A stretch of DNA of 64,000 nucleotides from Algimonas porphyrae (GCF_041429795.1 NZ_CP163424.1:1862001-1926000), one strand, 5' to 3'; numbered from the stretch's first letter, positions 8,200 to 16,977 are shown. Made by a program: numbers and translations. The notes: generated by a model from the letters alone, not told the origin.

Positions 8200-8936
8200 C
8201 GTCTGAGCCTCAGCGCTTTGGCGCTGACGTCGTAACGATCAATCAGGGTCGGTATGAGTGCGCGGAACATTCGCAACCTCATATCGGCCCTGAGTCGTAT
8301 CTGGGGGTCGTGACTGTAGCCATAGGTCATCAGCACAGCGAGCGCGCCCGCATTGCGCGCCGCGCCCATATCCGGAATTGCGTCTCCGACCAGCACGATG
8401 CGTTCGGCACGGCGATGACCAGTCGCCATGAAGACGTGGCGTGGATCGGGTTTGGACCGTGGGGCCTCATCGCCGCCGACGATACGGCTGAAATAATGGG
8501 TCAGGCCCAGTTCGCGGAGTAGAGGACGGGCCAGCCAACCGGGTTTGTTGGTGCACACCGACAGGTCTGCTCCGTTTGCCTGCAGTGCTCGCAATGTCGC
8601 TTCGACCCCCTGAAACGGCACGGAATGGCGCGCAATGTCCTCCGCGTAGCGTGTCAGGAACAAAGCCTGCAATGTGTCGAGCCGGTCCGCGTCGACGGTT
8701 CGGCCCGCACGCCACAGCGCATCCGTTATCAAACGTCTGGACCCGAAGCCTACGGCTGCGCGCGCGGCCTTGAAATCGGTCGGCCCAACCCCTTCTTCCG
8801 CAATGACGTCATTCGTGACCCGCACGAGATCAGGGGCCGTATCGACCAGTGTCCCGTCCAGATCGAAACTGATCGACAACCCGTCCAGACAGCCGCGCTT
8901 TCGACCTGAAAATTCTCGTAAATGCACCCGTGTCAT
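8196..8936 (-). CDS. gph: HAD-family phosphoglycolate phosphatase
   Basis: 246 residues. Hydrolyses 2-phosphoglycolate, made during DNA 3'-end repair. HAD motif I is FDLDGTLVD (nucleophile and acid Asp), motif II is the CTNKPG region, motif III is the lysine in PRSKPDP, and motif IV is VGDAIPDM. The ATG at 8936 leaves an unusual basic extension of about 19 residues before SISFDLDG; a TTG at 8879 would give the family's usual start and a wider intergenic space, so the true start is uncertain. It is divergent from glmU, with only 29 bp between the ATGs as annotated. Confidence 0.9.
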   Translation of the reverse strand: MTRVHLREFSGRKRGCLDGLSISFDLDGTLVDTAPDLVRVTNDVIAEEGVGPTDFKAARAAVGFGSRRLITDALWRAGRTVDADRLDTLQALFLTRYAEDIARHSVPFQGVEATLRALQANGADLSVCTNKPGWLARPLLRELGLTHYFSRIVGGDEAPRSKPDPRHVFMATGHRRAERIVLVGDAIPDMGAARNAGALAVLMTYGYSHDPQIRLRADMRLRMFRALIPTLIDRYDVSAKALRLRR

Positions 8937-8965
8937 CTGCGCTGCTATCGGTTAAGCGCGGCAAT

Positions 8966-10327
8966 ATGACAATGCCCGACTCCCCCCATCGTGCCCGCGC
9001 AGCCGTCATTCTGGCCGCTGGCAAAAGTACCCGAATGAAATCCACCATGTCCAAGGTCCTGCACCCGCTGGCAGGCCGCCCGCTAATCGAGTGGGTGCGG
9101 GCCAGTGCTATTCAGGCCGGATGTGACCGTATCATCTGCGTCGTCGGCGAAGCTAATGCCGATGTCCGGGCCAAGGCCGAAGCGCTCGGTATGGAAATCG
9201 CCGTCCAGGAACCACAGAATGGAACGGGTCACGCCGTGCTTTGCGCGAAGCGGGCCATTGGCGATTTCGACGGTGATATCGCCATTCTGTTCGCTGACAC
9301 CCCGCTGATCCGTCATCAGACGCTTTTGTCAGTGTTTGATGCGCTGAAAGTAACGGACGTGGCCGTTCTGGGTTTCGAAGCTGAAGAGCCTGGCGCCTAT
9401 GGCCGGTTGATCGAAAAGGACGGACGCCTGACCAAAATCGTCGAAGCCAAGGATGCCAGCCCGGACGAGCTCGACGTGACGCTCTGCAATAGCGGCGTCC
9501 TCGCGGCGAGCCGGGATCGCCTATTCAGTGCGCTGGATCAGGTCACCAATGATAATGCCAAGGGCGAATATTATCTTACCGATGTGGTCGATATCATGTG
9601 CCGTGATGGCGGCTCCGCCAAAGCCGTGCGCGGTGATGAAGGTGAGATGCTGGGCGTGAATTCACGCGCTGATCTGGCTTCGGCACATGCCGCGTTTCAG
9701 GCCAACATGCGTCGCATGGCACTGGAAGACGGCGTCACCTTGCGGGATCCGGATACAGTCTATTTCAGCTATGACACTGTGCTGGAACGCGACTGCGTCA
9801 TCGGTGAGCATGTCGTGTTCGGACCCGGCGTCACGGTCAAGGCCCACGCGACCATCCATCCCTTCAGCCATGTTGAGGGGGCACTGGTCGGTGAGGGCGC
9901 GTCTGTCGGCCCGTTTGCGCGTCTGCGTCCGGGCGCGGAATTGGGTCCTGAGGCATTCGTCGGCAATTTCGTTGAGGTCAAGAACACGAAAATGGGCCGC
10001 GGGGCCAAGGCGTCCCACCTGACCTATCTGGGTGATGCCGAAATCGGTGAACGCGTCAATATCGGTGCCGGCACGGTAACGTGCAATTATGACGGCTATT
10101 TCAAGCACAAGACTATCATTGGCGATGGGGCCTTCATCGGAACGCATACATCGCTTGTTGCCCCTGTCACGGTCGGCAAGCAGTCCTTTACGGCGACGGG
10201 CACGGTCGTGACCAAGGATGTACCCGATGACGCACTGATGGTCGCGCGGGCCGAGCCCGTGATCAAGCTAGGCTGGGCCAAGCGTTTTCACGAAACCATG
10301 CGTAAGAAAAAGGCCTCCAAGTCGTGA
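8966..10327 (+). CDS. glmU: Bifunctional GlcNAc-1-phosphate uridyltransferase / GlcN-1-P acetyltransferase
   Basis: Makes UDP-GlcNAc for peptidoglycan and lipopolysaccharide. The N-terminal pyrophosphorylase domain carries LAAGKSTRMKS followed by KVLHPLAGRP. The C-terminal half is a left-handed beta-helix with hexapeptide repeats and the acetyltransferase signature (FVEVKNTKMGRGAKASHLTYLGD, NIGAGTVTCNYDGY). About 453 residues from the ATG at 8966 (a second ATG follows two codons later). The upstream GTG that would add 12 residues overlaps the divergent gph start and has no ribosome site. The stop overlaps the rpiA start (GTGA). Confidence 0.96.
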   Translation: MTMPDSPHRARAAVILAAGKSTRMKSTMSKVLHPLAGRPLIEWVRASAIQAGCDRIICVVGEANADVRAKAEALGMEIAVQEPQNGTGHAVLCAKRAIGDFDGDIAILFADTPLIRHQTLLSVFDALKVTDVAVLGFEAEEPGAYGRLIEKDGRLTKIVEAKDASPDELDVTLCNSGVLAASRDRLFSALDQVTNDNAKGEYYLTDVVDIMCRDGGSAKAVRGDEGEMLGVNSRADLASAHAAFQANMRRMALEDGVTLRDPDTVYFSYDTVLERDCVIGEHVVFGPGVTVKAHATIHPFSHVEGALVGEGASVGPFARLRPGAELGPEAFVGNFVEVKNTKMGRGAKASHLTYLGDAEIGERVNIGAGTVTCNYDGYFKHKTIIGDGAFIGTHTSLVAPVTVGKQSFTATGTVVTKDVPDDALMVARAEPVIKLGWAKRFHETMRKKKASKS

Positions 10328-11037
10328 GTATCGCGAAGGAAAATGCGGCTCAGGCCGCTCTCGAATTCGTCCAGGACGGCATGGTGCTGGGCCTGGGTTC
10401 CGGCAGCACCGCAGAAATTTTCATCGAAAAGCTGGGCGATCAGGTTGCGGGCGGACTGAAAGTCACGGCCATCCCGACATCACAGCGAACTGCACAATGC
10501 GCGATCGAAGCGGGCATTACCTTGCTGGATCCCGACCGTGTGGATCATATCGACCTGACCATCGACGGGGCGGACGAAGTCGATCAGGTCTTTCAGCTGA
10601 TCAAGGGAGGCGGTGCCTGTCTGCTCCGTGAAAAGATCGTCGCACAGGCCTCACGCAAAATGGTCGTCATCGTTGATGATCGTAAAATGGTCGAAACACT
10701 CGGTACGTTTCCGCTTCCGGTCGAGGTCGATCCGTTCTGCCTCGGCGTGACGGCGCAGCAGGTCTATGACGCATTGATGGCGACAGGTTGCGAGGATGGT
10801 CAGACGGTTCTGCGTCAGATGAAGGACGGCTCAGGGCCGCTCGTGACCGACGGCGGGCACTATATTCTCGACTGTCGCTGCCGCAGGATACCCGATCCCG
10901 TTGCAACGGCACGCGCCCTTGCGATGATACCGGGCGTGATGGAAACCGGCCTGTTCATCGATCTGGCCAGCACCATTATCGTCGGCGAAGTCGACCACGC
11001 CAAAGTACTGGAAATCAGACGGGAAACCTCCTCATGA
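10324..11037 (+). CDS. rpiA: Ribose-5-phosphate isomerase A
   Basis: 237 residues. Interconverts ribose 5-phosphate and ribulose 5-phosphate in the non-oxidative pentose phosphate pathway. Family motifs are present: GLGSGSTAE (phosphate loop), IDLTIDGADEVD (catalytic Asp residues) and IKGGGACLLREKI. It begins with GTG at 10324, overlapping the glmU stop as GTGA, and its own stop overlaps the gor start as ATGA, so glmU-rpiA-gor are translationally coupled. Confidence 0.96.
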   Translation: MSIAKENAAQAALEFVQDGMVLGLGSGSTAEIFIEKLGDQVAGGLKVTAIPTSQRTAQCAIEAGITLLDPDRVDHIDLTIDGADEVDQVFQLIKGGGACLLREKIVAQASRKMVVIVDDRKMVETLGTFPLPVEVDPFCLGVTAQQVYDALMATGCEDGQTVLRQMKDGSGPLVTDGGHYILDCRCRRIPDPVATARALAMIPGVMETGLFIDLASTIIVGEVDHAKVLEIRRETSS

Positions 11038-12416
11038 GTGATTATGATTACGACCTGTTTGTCATCGGCGCCGGATCCGGTGGCGTGCGGGCCGGGCGCT
11101 TGGCAGCACAACTTGGCAAACGGGTTGGCGTGGCCGAGGAAAGCATGCCGGGCGGTACCTGCGTCGTGCGAGGCTGCGTACCGAAGAAATTTCTGGTCTA
11201 CGGAGCCGATTATGGCGACGCGATCAAAAAGTCGGCGGGCTATGGCTGGTCTGTTGAGGGGGTGTCGTTCGATTGGGGTTTGCTGCGCGATTGTATCCAG
11301 AAGGAAGTGAACCGGCTGTCCGGCATCTATTCCGGCATTCTGGAAAAGAACGGTGCCGATCTCTACCGAGAGCGCGCGGAACTGGTCGATGCGCATACGA
11401 TCCGGCTCTGCCAGAGCGGTGAGACGAAAACGACCGAGACGATCCTTATCGCTGTGGGCGGATCGCCTTGGACGCCCGAAATAAAGGGTATCGAACACGC
11501 CATCGTGTCCGACGATGTCTTCCATCTGCCAGAGCAGCCCAAGCGGATGCTGGTAATCGGTGGCGGTTACATTGCTTGCGAGTTTGCTGGCGTTTTTGCT
11601 GGACTTGGAACCGAAGTCATTCAGGCCTATCGCGGCGGGCGGCTGCTGAACGGTTTCGATGCCGAAGTGCGCGACGAAGTCGGAGATCTGCAGCTTCGCA
11701 ACGGCATCGACACGCGGTTCAACATCAGCCCGACAGAAATCCGCAAGACGGATGGCGGCTATATCGTCAGCTTCAATAATGGCAGCAAGATCGGAACGGA
11801 TTGCGTGCTGATGGCAACAGGTCGCCGACCGAATACGGCGACGCTTGGCCTTGATGCGGCGGGCGTCGATATTGACGCGGCTGGAGCGGTTCAGGTCGAT
11901 AAATTCTCAAAGACGTCGCAGGACAACATCTACGCGGTCGGCGATGTCACGAATCGCATCAATCTGACTCCGGTGGCAATCCGTGAGGGCGCGGCTTTCA
12001 TCGAGACCGTCTTCAAGGACAATCCGACTGCGTTCGATCACGACAATATCGCCTCTGCAGTGTTTACGCGGCCGCCCGTCGGTGTCTGCGGAATCACGGA
12101 GGGTGAAGCCCGGAAGCTCTATGGCGACGATGTCACGGTCTACACGACGGACTTCCGGCCCATGAAGAACATACTCGCGCAAGATGACCACCGCTTCTTC
12201 ATGAAGCTGATTACCAAGGGCGAGGAGGAGACCGTCATCGGTGTGCATCTGGTCGGCGAGGATAGTGGTGAAATGATCCAGATGGTCGGTATCGCCATCA
12301 AGGCGAAACTGACGAAAGCCGATTTCGACGCGACATGCGCCGTCCACCCCACGATTGCAGAAGAAATCGTGACGTTAAAGCCGCGTGAAATCAACAAGAC
12401 GACCGTCGTCACCTGA
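11034..12416 (+). CDS. gor: Glutathione-disulfide reductase
   Basis: 460 residues. FAD enzyme that reduces oxidised glutathione with NADPH. The FAD dinucleotide fold is VIGAGSGGVRAGRLAA, the redox-active disulfide is in GGTCVVRGCVPKK, the NAD(P) fold is VIGGGYIACEFAG, and the C-terminal dimer-interface motif ends in AVHPTIAEE with the catalytic His. The longer open frame that begins inside rpiA is not used: the ATG at 11034 overlaps the rpiA stop. The final codons lie in an 11-bp inverted repeat. NADPH supplied by the pentose pathway links it loosely to rpiA. Confidence 0.95.
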   Translation: MSDYDYDLFVIGAGSGGVRAGRLAAQLGKRVGVAEESMPGGTCVVRGCVPKKFLVYGADYGDAIKKSAGYGWSVEGVSFDWGLLRDCIQKEVNRLSGIYSGILEKNGADLYRERAELVDAHTIRLCQSGETKTTETILIAVGGSPWTPEIKGIEHAIVSDDVFHLPEQPKRMLVIGGGYIACEFAGVFAGLGTEVIQAYRGGRLLNGFDAEVRDEVGDLQLRNGIDTRFNISPTEIRKTDGGYIVSFNNGSKIGTDCVLMATGRRPNTATLGLDAAGVDIDAAGAVQVDKFSKTSQDNIYAVGDVTNRINLTPVAIREGAAFIETVFKDNPTAFDHDNIASAVFTRPPVGVCGITEGEARKLYGDDVTVYTTDFRPMKNILAQDDHRFFMKLITKGEEETVIGVHLVGEDSGEMIQMVGIAIKAKLTKADFDATCAVHPTIAEEIVTLKPREINKTTVVT

Positions 12417-12429
12417 CAACGGTCGTCTT
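12396..12429. terminator. Hairpin between convergent gor and hemerythrin genes
   Basis: AAGACGACCGT at 12396-12406 pairs perfectly with ACGGTCGTCTT at 12419-12429 (11 bp stem, 12-base loop), spanning the gor stop codon. There is no strong T-run on the + strand side. On the other strand the sequence after the stem is moderately T-rich. A bidirectional terminator or 3'-end stabilising hairpin is the natural reading. Confidence 0.55.
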
Positions 12430-12454
12430 GAATGTAAGGCAGTCGGAAGGCTGA

Positions 12455-12913
12455 TTACTCGGCCAGCTCTTCCTGTTTTTCAATCTCAGCCGCCTTGCGT
12501 GTCTTGAAGGCTTCCAGCGCCTCTTTTTCCTGTGCGTTAGACAGCGTTTCCTTGGCTTCAGGGAAGAACTCTTTTTCTTCCTCATCCACATGGTGGACGA
12601 CGCGATGAGCGAGTTTTTCGAACAGCTTGTCCCACTCTTCTGAAGCCTGATCCATGACGTCGAGCTTGGCGATCATTTCGTGCATCTGCTGATGCTCTTC
12701 GATGGCATGGCGCGTATCGTCTGTGCCTTCTGGCTCGGCCATCAGCGTGGAATAGAAGGCCTGCTCTTCAGCGGATGCGTGGGCTTCGAGCTCGATCTTG
12801 AGATCGGTCCAGAGGGTGGCGCGACGATCCGATCCGACCTTCGAGCTCTTGAGTTTTTCGATGAGATCGCGCTGCTTGTCGTGGTCTTTTTCGAGACGTT
12901 CGTAAATATCCAT
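12455..12913 (-). CDS. Hemerythrin-like domain protein
   Basis: 152 residues from the ATG at 12913, which has GGAAGG just upstream; a start 12 codons earlier would place that site inside the gene. The four-helix hemerythrin iron ligands are in place: His11, His45 with Glu49, His74 with His78, and His107/His108 with Asp110. This gives a non-heme diiron site that binds oxygen or senses iron, oxygen or nitric oxide. The C-terminus is a Lys/Glu-rich helix. It lies 46 bp downstream of rpoH on the same strand, which suggests co-expression with the heat-shock sigma factor. Confidence 0.9.
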   Translation of the reverse strand: MDIYERLEKDHDKQRDLIEKLKSSKVGSDRRATLWTDLKIELEAHASAEEQAFYSTLMAEPEGTDDTRHAIEEHQQMHEMIAKLDVMDQASEEWDKLFEKLAHRVVHHVDEEEKEFFPEAKETLSNAQEKEALEAFKTRKAAEIEKQEELAE

Positions 12914-12987
12914 GATGTCCTTCCAGGTTTCGTTGACTTGAAGGATCAACGGAACCCGGAAGGATTCAGTTCCAAATGGAAGGTGCG

Positions 12988-13941
12988 TCAGTCTGCCTCA
13001 ATCAGCCCAGCCTTGTCGGCGGCGTTGACCATGGCCTTCTGTATCTTCTCGAATGCGCGTGCTTCAATCTGACGAATGCGTTCGCGCGAAACGCCGTAAA
13101 CCGTGGCGAGTTCTTCCAGCGTCAAGGGCGCTTCGGATAGACGGCGGCGCATGAAGATATCCCGTTCCCGGTCATTCAGATCGGCCATGGCGTCCTGTAA
13201 CAGTTCCATGCGGGCATCATGTTCCTGCGTGTCGGCCAGCATGGATTCCTGGCTCTCGGAGTCATCCTCCAACCAGTCCTGCCATTGGGTCGAGCCGTCT
13301 TCTGCACCGATTTGGACATTCAGAGACGCGTCGCCGCCACCGAGCATGCGCCGGTTCATGGAGGTCACTTCGGTTTCCTTTACACCGAGGGTCGTCGCAA
13401 TCTTGGTTACGTCTTCCGGCTTCAGGTCGCCATCCTCAATCGCCTTCATTTCGCCTTTCAAGCGTCTGAGATTGAAAAAGAGTTTCTTCTGCGCAGCCGT
13501 CGTTCCCATTTTTACGAGCGACCAGGACCGCAGCACATATTCCTGAATGGCCGCCCGAATCCACCACATCGCATAAGTCGACAGACGGAAGCCACGATCA
13601 GGGTCAAACTTTTTGACGGCCTGCATCAGCCCGACATTGCCTTCGGAAATGACTTCGCCGATCGGCAAGCCATAACCGCGATAACCCATCGCGATTTTGG
13701 CCACGAGTCGCAGGTGGGAGGTCACCATCTGCTCTGCGGCATCCGTATCGCCATCTTCCGCCCAGCGCTTGGCGAGCATGAATTCCTGATTCTTCTCCAG
13801 CATGGGAAATTTTCGGATTTCCTGCAGATAGCGGTTCAAGCCCTGTTCGGGTGACAAGGCGACGGACAAGCCGCCCGTATTGCCGGACTTTTTGGTCGCA
13901 GTCGTGCCACGCGTTGCCGGTAGTGTTTTCGTATTAGCCAT
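12988..13941 (-). CDS. rpoH: Heat-shock sigma factor RpoH (sigma-32)
   Basis: 317 residues. Regions 2.1-2.4 include EVISEGNVGLMQAVKKFD followed by RLSTYAMWWIRAAIQEY; the RpoH box is represented by AAQKKLFFNLR, and region 4.2 is the C-terminal helix-turn-helix with GVSRERIRQIEARAFEKI. These separate it from RpoD and RpoS. The ATG at 13941 has a strong ribosome site GGAGGAA. The N-terminus is longer than in E. coli, with a Lys/Thr-rich lead of about 30 residues. It controls heat-shock chaperones and proteases and is often itself regulated at translation. Confidence 0.95.
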   Translation of the reverse strand: MANTKTLPATRGTTATKKSGNTGGLSVALSPEQGLNRYLQEIRKFPMLEKNQEFMLAKRWAEDGDTDAAEQMVTSHLRLVAKIAMGYRGYGLPIGEVISEGNVGLMQAVKKFDPDRGFRLSTYAMWWIRAAIQEYVLRSWSLVKMGTTAAQKKLFFNLRRLKGEMKAIEDGDLKPEDVTKIATTLGVKETEVTSMNRRMLGGGDASLNVQIGAEDGSTQWQDWLEDDSESQESMLADTQEHDARMELLQDAMADLNDRERDIFMRRRLSEAPLTLEELATVYGVSRERIRQIEARAFEKIQKAMVNAADKAGLIEAD

Positions 13942-14309
13942 AGGGCTGGGTTCCTCCAGACGGAGTTATGTAAGACATGTTGTTGCGATTTAAAGACTGC
14001 GAGGCAAACGTGGAAGACGCGTTTTCGTGACCGCGCCTGTCCATTTTGTCATTGATCGCGCTTCGCATGAAACATCTCGCCGGCCTGACGCGCATGACCG
14101 AGCCAGACATTCCAAGGGTTGAATGAAGCAGAAAACCCTCCTGATCCGTGCTCTTCCGTATGTCCTCAATCATGAAACGCTCCATTGTCTGCTAGTGCAA
14201 CGCAGAGCAAGTCCGTCCGGTTTCGAGAAAGTGTGCGCGGATTGACGCAACTGTCGTGGATTGATCCCGAGAGTGGACCTGAGCCATATCGCGCGATAGA
14301 GCGCCGCGC
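13942..14309. other. Long region between divergent rpoH and queF
   Basis: 368 bp with no convincing gene. An 83-codon open frame (14185 to 13934, leftward) ends on the rpoH start codon but has no recognisable protein character; I treat it as non-coding leader. The rpoH side offers a long potential 5' untranslated region ending in GGAGGAA. I see no confident -35/-10 pair on either strand. Confidence 0.4.
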
Positions 14310-14765
14310 ATGGACCGTTACGACAGATTGAACCAACTCGGCGCGCAAAACCCTCTGCCGGCCTCACCGGATGAAGCCGTCTTGGAGCGCGTCGCCAATC
14401 CGTGCGATGCGCCCTATATGGTGCGGTTGGTCGCGCCGGAATTCACGTCGATATGTCCGGTGACGGGTCAGCCTGATTTCGCCCATCTGGTCGTTGACTA
14501 TTCTCCCAAGGACTGGATCGTCGAGAGCAAGGCGTTTAAGCTTTTCCTTGGAAGCTACAGAAATCACGGCGATTTTCACGAAGCCTGCACGACGGGCATC
14601 GGGCAGCGCCTGGTGCGCGAAATCGACCCTCTATGGCTTCGTATCGGGGGCTACTGGTACCCGCGCGGCGGCATTCCGATCGATGTCTTCTATCAGCACG
14701 GTACACCGCCGGAGGGGCTGTGGATCCCGGATCAGGGCGTGCCGCCCTATCGCGGTCGCGGTTAG
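14310..14765 (+). CDS. queF: NADPH-dependent 7-cyano-7-deazaguanine reductase
   Basis: 151 residues, the short (type I) form. Reduces preQ0 to preQ1 in queuosine biosynthesis for tRNA. The catalytic Cys49 and Asp56 are in [11 protein letters not shown], and the QueF signature [15 protein letters not shown] starts at about residue 72. The C-terminus is Pro/Gly-rich (GVPPYRGRG). Start ATG at 14310. It stands alone and divergent from rpoH. Confidence 0.95.
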   Translation: MDRYDRLNQLGAQNPLPASPDEAVLERVANPCDAPYMVRLVAPEFTSICPVTGQPDFAHLVVDYSPKDWIVESKAFKLFLGSYRNHGDFHEACTTGIGQRLVREIDPLWLRIGGYWYPRGGIPIDVFYQHGTPPEGLWIPDQGVPPYRGRG

Positions 14766-14839
14766 ACTGCGGTTAAATGAAGGGCGTCCTCACGGAAATT
14801 TTCGTTTTCATACGCCCACTGACGCGATAGGCGACGGAC

Positions 14840-15646
14840 ATGTCACAGGTAAATCTCGTTTGCGCTCAGGCCGATGATGTCTGTGTCTGGTCCGAAATGA
14901 AACGCGAAGCGGCCAGCTATGCGGTCAGGGAAGTGGCCCTGTCGTCGCTCTTGCACGCGACCATTCTGGATCAGCAGGATCTGGGTTCTGCGCTCGTCAA
15001 CCATCTATCGGAGAAACTAGCGTCCGGCGATTTCTCGGCGTTGAAATTGCGTAAGGTTCTGGCCGAAGCCATCGAGAGCGATCCCGGGCTTGTTCCGTGC
15101 ATTGCGCGCGATCTGCAGGCGGTGAAGGAACGCGATCCGGCTTGTCATTCCTACCTACAGTGCTTTCTCTACTTCAAAGGCTTCCTGGCGATCCAGACGC
15201 ATCGTTGCGCCCATGCGCTCTATAAGGCTGGGCGCGACCTACTGGCCTATCACCTCCAGTCGCGCAGCAGCGAACTGTTCGGGGTCGATATCAATCCGGC
15301 CGCGCAAATCGGCTGCGGGATCATGCTGGACCATGCGACGGGATTCGTGATGGGTGAGACAGCGCGGCTCGGCGATGACTGCTCAATTCTGCAAGGTGTT
15401 ACACTGGGCGGAACGGGCAAATCCGATCAGGACCGCCACCCCAAGATCGGAAACCGTGTTCTGATCGGGGCCAACGCGTCCGTGCTTGGCAATATCGAAA
15501 TCGAAGACGGCGCGTTGATTGCTGCCGGTTCCGTCGTTCTCAAACCCGTGTCAAAAAACTGTACAGTTGCGGGCGTCCCCGCAAAGCCGGTCGGGGGCTC
15601 TTGTGGCGACCCGGCAGCCTCCATGCATCAAGGATTCAAAGCATGA
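14840..15646 (+). CDS. cysE: Serine O-acetyltransferase
   Basis: 268 residues. Acetylates L-serine with acetyl-CoA, the first step of cysteine synthesis. An N-terminal helical domain precedes a left-handed beta-helix with the CysE signature IMLDHATGFVMGETARLGDD and VTLGGTGKSDQDRHPKIG (catalytic Asp/His). The first gene of a three-gene run; its stop overlaps the ATG of the DUF3126 gene. The pathway's later genes (cysK-like, metC) are elsewhere in the window, near 60 kb. Confidence 0.95.
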   Translation: MSQVNLVCAQADDVCVWSEMKREAASYAVREVALSSLLHATILDQQDLGSALVNHLSEKLASGDFSALKLRKVLAEAIESDPGLVPCIARDLQAVKERDPACHSYLQCFLYFKGFLAIQTHRCAHALYKAGRDLLAYHLQSRSSELFGVDINPAAQIGCGIMLDHATGFVMGETARLGDDCSILQGVTLGGTGKSDQDRHPKIGNRVLIGANASVLGNIEIEDGALIAAGSVVLKPVSKNCTVAGVPAKPVGGSCGDPAASMHQGFKA

Positions 15647-15855
15647 CACCAGAGCAAATGAAGTCGGTCCGCGACTATCTGTGCAAACGTTTCGGAACGG
15701 AGGCGATCCGCCTCGCGCCCCGTAAGGTTCAGGACAGTGTGGAAGTCTATCTGGACGACGAAATCCTCGGGCTTCTCTATATCGACGACGAGGATCCCAA
15801 CGATGTCTCCTTCGATCTGAACATCTCGATCCTGCAACAGGATCTGGACGGCTGA
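15643..15855 (+). CDS. DUF3126 family protein
   Basis: 70 residues, starting at an ATG that overlaps the cysE stop (ATGA) and ending in a TGATG junction with the next gene, so all three are coupled. Sequence MTPEQMKSVRDYLCKRFG, then a beta-rich acidic part with VEVYLDDEILGLLYIDDED. It matches the alphaproteobacterial DUF3126 family, whose members often sit beside cysE. A role in sulfur metabolism is suggested only by position. Confidence 0.85.
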   Translation: MTPEQMKSVRDYLCKRFGTEAIRLAPRKVQDSVEVYLDDEILGLLYIDDEDPNDVSFDLNISILQQDLDG

Positions 15856-16379
15856 TGGCGGTCTACGCACTGGATGAACACACGCCCGACCTGCATGACA
15901 GCGTGTGGGTTGCTGAGACCGCCTCCGTTATCGGTAATATCATTATGGCCGCACACAGTTCTGTGTGGTTCGGGGCTGTCATGCGGGGTGACAATGAACC
16001 GATCACGGTCGGCGCGCGCTCCAATGTGCAGGACAATGCCGTGCTGCATTCCGACCCGGGTCAGCCCCTGACTATTGGTGAGGACGTCATCGTCGGTCAT
16101 CAGGCCATGCTGCATGGGTGCGAGATCGGCGATGGGTGCCTGGTGGGCATCGGCGCCACAATTCTCAACGGAGCGAAGATCGGCTCAGGCTCGATTGTCG
16201 GTGCGCACACACTCATTACCGAAAACAAGGTGATCCCGCCCAACAGTCTCGTGGTCGGCTCCCCGGGACGGGTGATCAAGGTGCTGGGGGAGGCGGAAGC
16301 GAGTTTCCTCAAGCTCAACGCGCAGGTCTATGTCAAGAATGCCGAGCGCTTTCAGGCTGGATTACGCCGGGTCGACTAA
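15855..16379 (+). CDS. Gamma-carbonic anhydrase family protein
   Basis: 174 residues of left-handed beta-helix (YrdA/PaaY/CaiE type). The three zinc-ligand histidines are present: the His in NAVLHSDPG, and the two in IVGHQAMLHGCEIGDG. The motif ITVGARSNVQDNAVLH is typical. A carbonic anhydrase or thioesterase-like activity is possible; many homologues have no measured activity. It is translationally coupled to the DUF3126 gene (TGATG). Confidence 0.9.
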   Translation: MAVYALDEHTPDLHDSVWVAETASVIGNIIMAAHSSVWFGAVMRGDNEPITVGARSNVQDNAVLHSDPGQPLTIGEDVIVGHQAMLHGCEIGDGCLVGIGATILNGAKIGSGSIVGAHTLITENKVIPPNSLVVGSPGRVIKVLGEAEASFLKLNAQVYVKNAERFQAGLRRVD

Positions 16380-16401
16380 GGGTCCGACCGCGACGTTGGC
16401 G

Positions 16402-16977
16402 TCAGATCTGTCGTCCTGTACTGGCCAGCATATGGCGCATGCGCGCCTCGACCATTTGACCAAGATTGAGCGTGGCGTGATCGGCGGTCGTTGCGTCCAT
16501 GACAAAGAGGCGGTCTGCGGGATTGAGCGAGCGCGAAAGCGTGTCCCGAAGCTGATCGGCCGTCATCACGGCCCGGACCAGCCAGACCGAATGCCCCAGA
16601 CGCTGTGTGTCGCCGACAGATTGCAGGGCTTGCAATAAAGTCATGGCGCGTTCGGACGGGATTTCCGCCATCACCAGGAGAACGGCTGCTGCAGGCTGAT
16701 TGACAGACGCAGTCGTCGCATGTGTCGATGTTGGCGTCTGTTGTACGGTCGGCACGGGCTCAGCCTGTCGGAACCAGTGCGCAAGCTCCGGCTCACTCGC
16801 AGCGGAGCAATATCCGGTTGCGGGATGACGCGACAGTTCCGAAACGCCTGTGATCCGTCCTTCTTGAACATAGGTCCACAAGGTCTGGTCATCAAAGGGG
16901 CCATAGACGACCCCGTCCACCCGCACATACCAGCGCGGTTGGGCCTGTCCGGATCTGTCGTCGATGGATGGCATCAT
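16402..16977 (-). CDS. GYF_2 (DUF4339) domain protein with SinR/Cas2-like C-terminal domain
   Basis: 191 residues. Residues about 15-60 form a GYF_2/DUF4339 module (WYVRVDGVVYGPFDDQTLW). A Thr/Gln/Pro-rich linker (about 70-96) leads to a beta-alpha-beta unit at about 98-160: VLLVMAEIPSERAMTLLQAL, then SVGDTQRLGHSVWLVR, DQLRDTLSRSLNPADRLFVM. The order of an alpha helix, a serine-tryptophan beta strand and an LRD...DRLFV segment is what SinR-like proteins with a Cas2-type ferredoxin fold show. That assignment is my pattern recognition, not a database match. Catalytic residues of Cas2 nucleases (the first-strand Asp) are not evident. It is the last gene of a leftward set with the polytopic membrane protein, 33 bp downstream. 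Confidence 0.6.
   Translation of the reverse strand: MMPSIDDRSGQAQPRWYVRVDGVVYGPFDDQTLWTYVQEGRITGVSELSRHPATGYCSAASEPELAHWFRQAEPVPTVQQTPTSTHATTASVNQPAAAVLLVMAEIPSERAMTLLQALQSVGDTQRLGHSVWLVRAVMTADQLRDTLSRSLNPADRLFVMDATTADHATLNLGQMVEARMRHMLASTGRQI

Noticed and set aside
13934-14185. 83-codon frame upstream of rpoH
   Set aside because: No ribosome site or family; treated as leader.
16402-16977. Cas2 of a CRISPR system
   Set aside because: No repeat array and no other cas gene nearby; only the fold of the C-terminal domain recalls Cas2.
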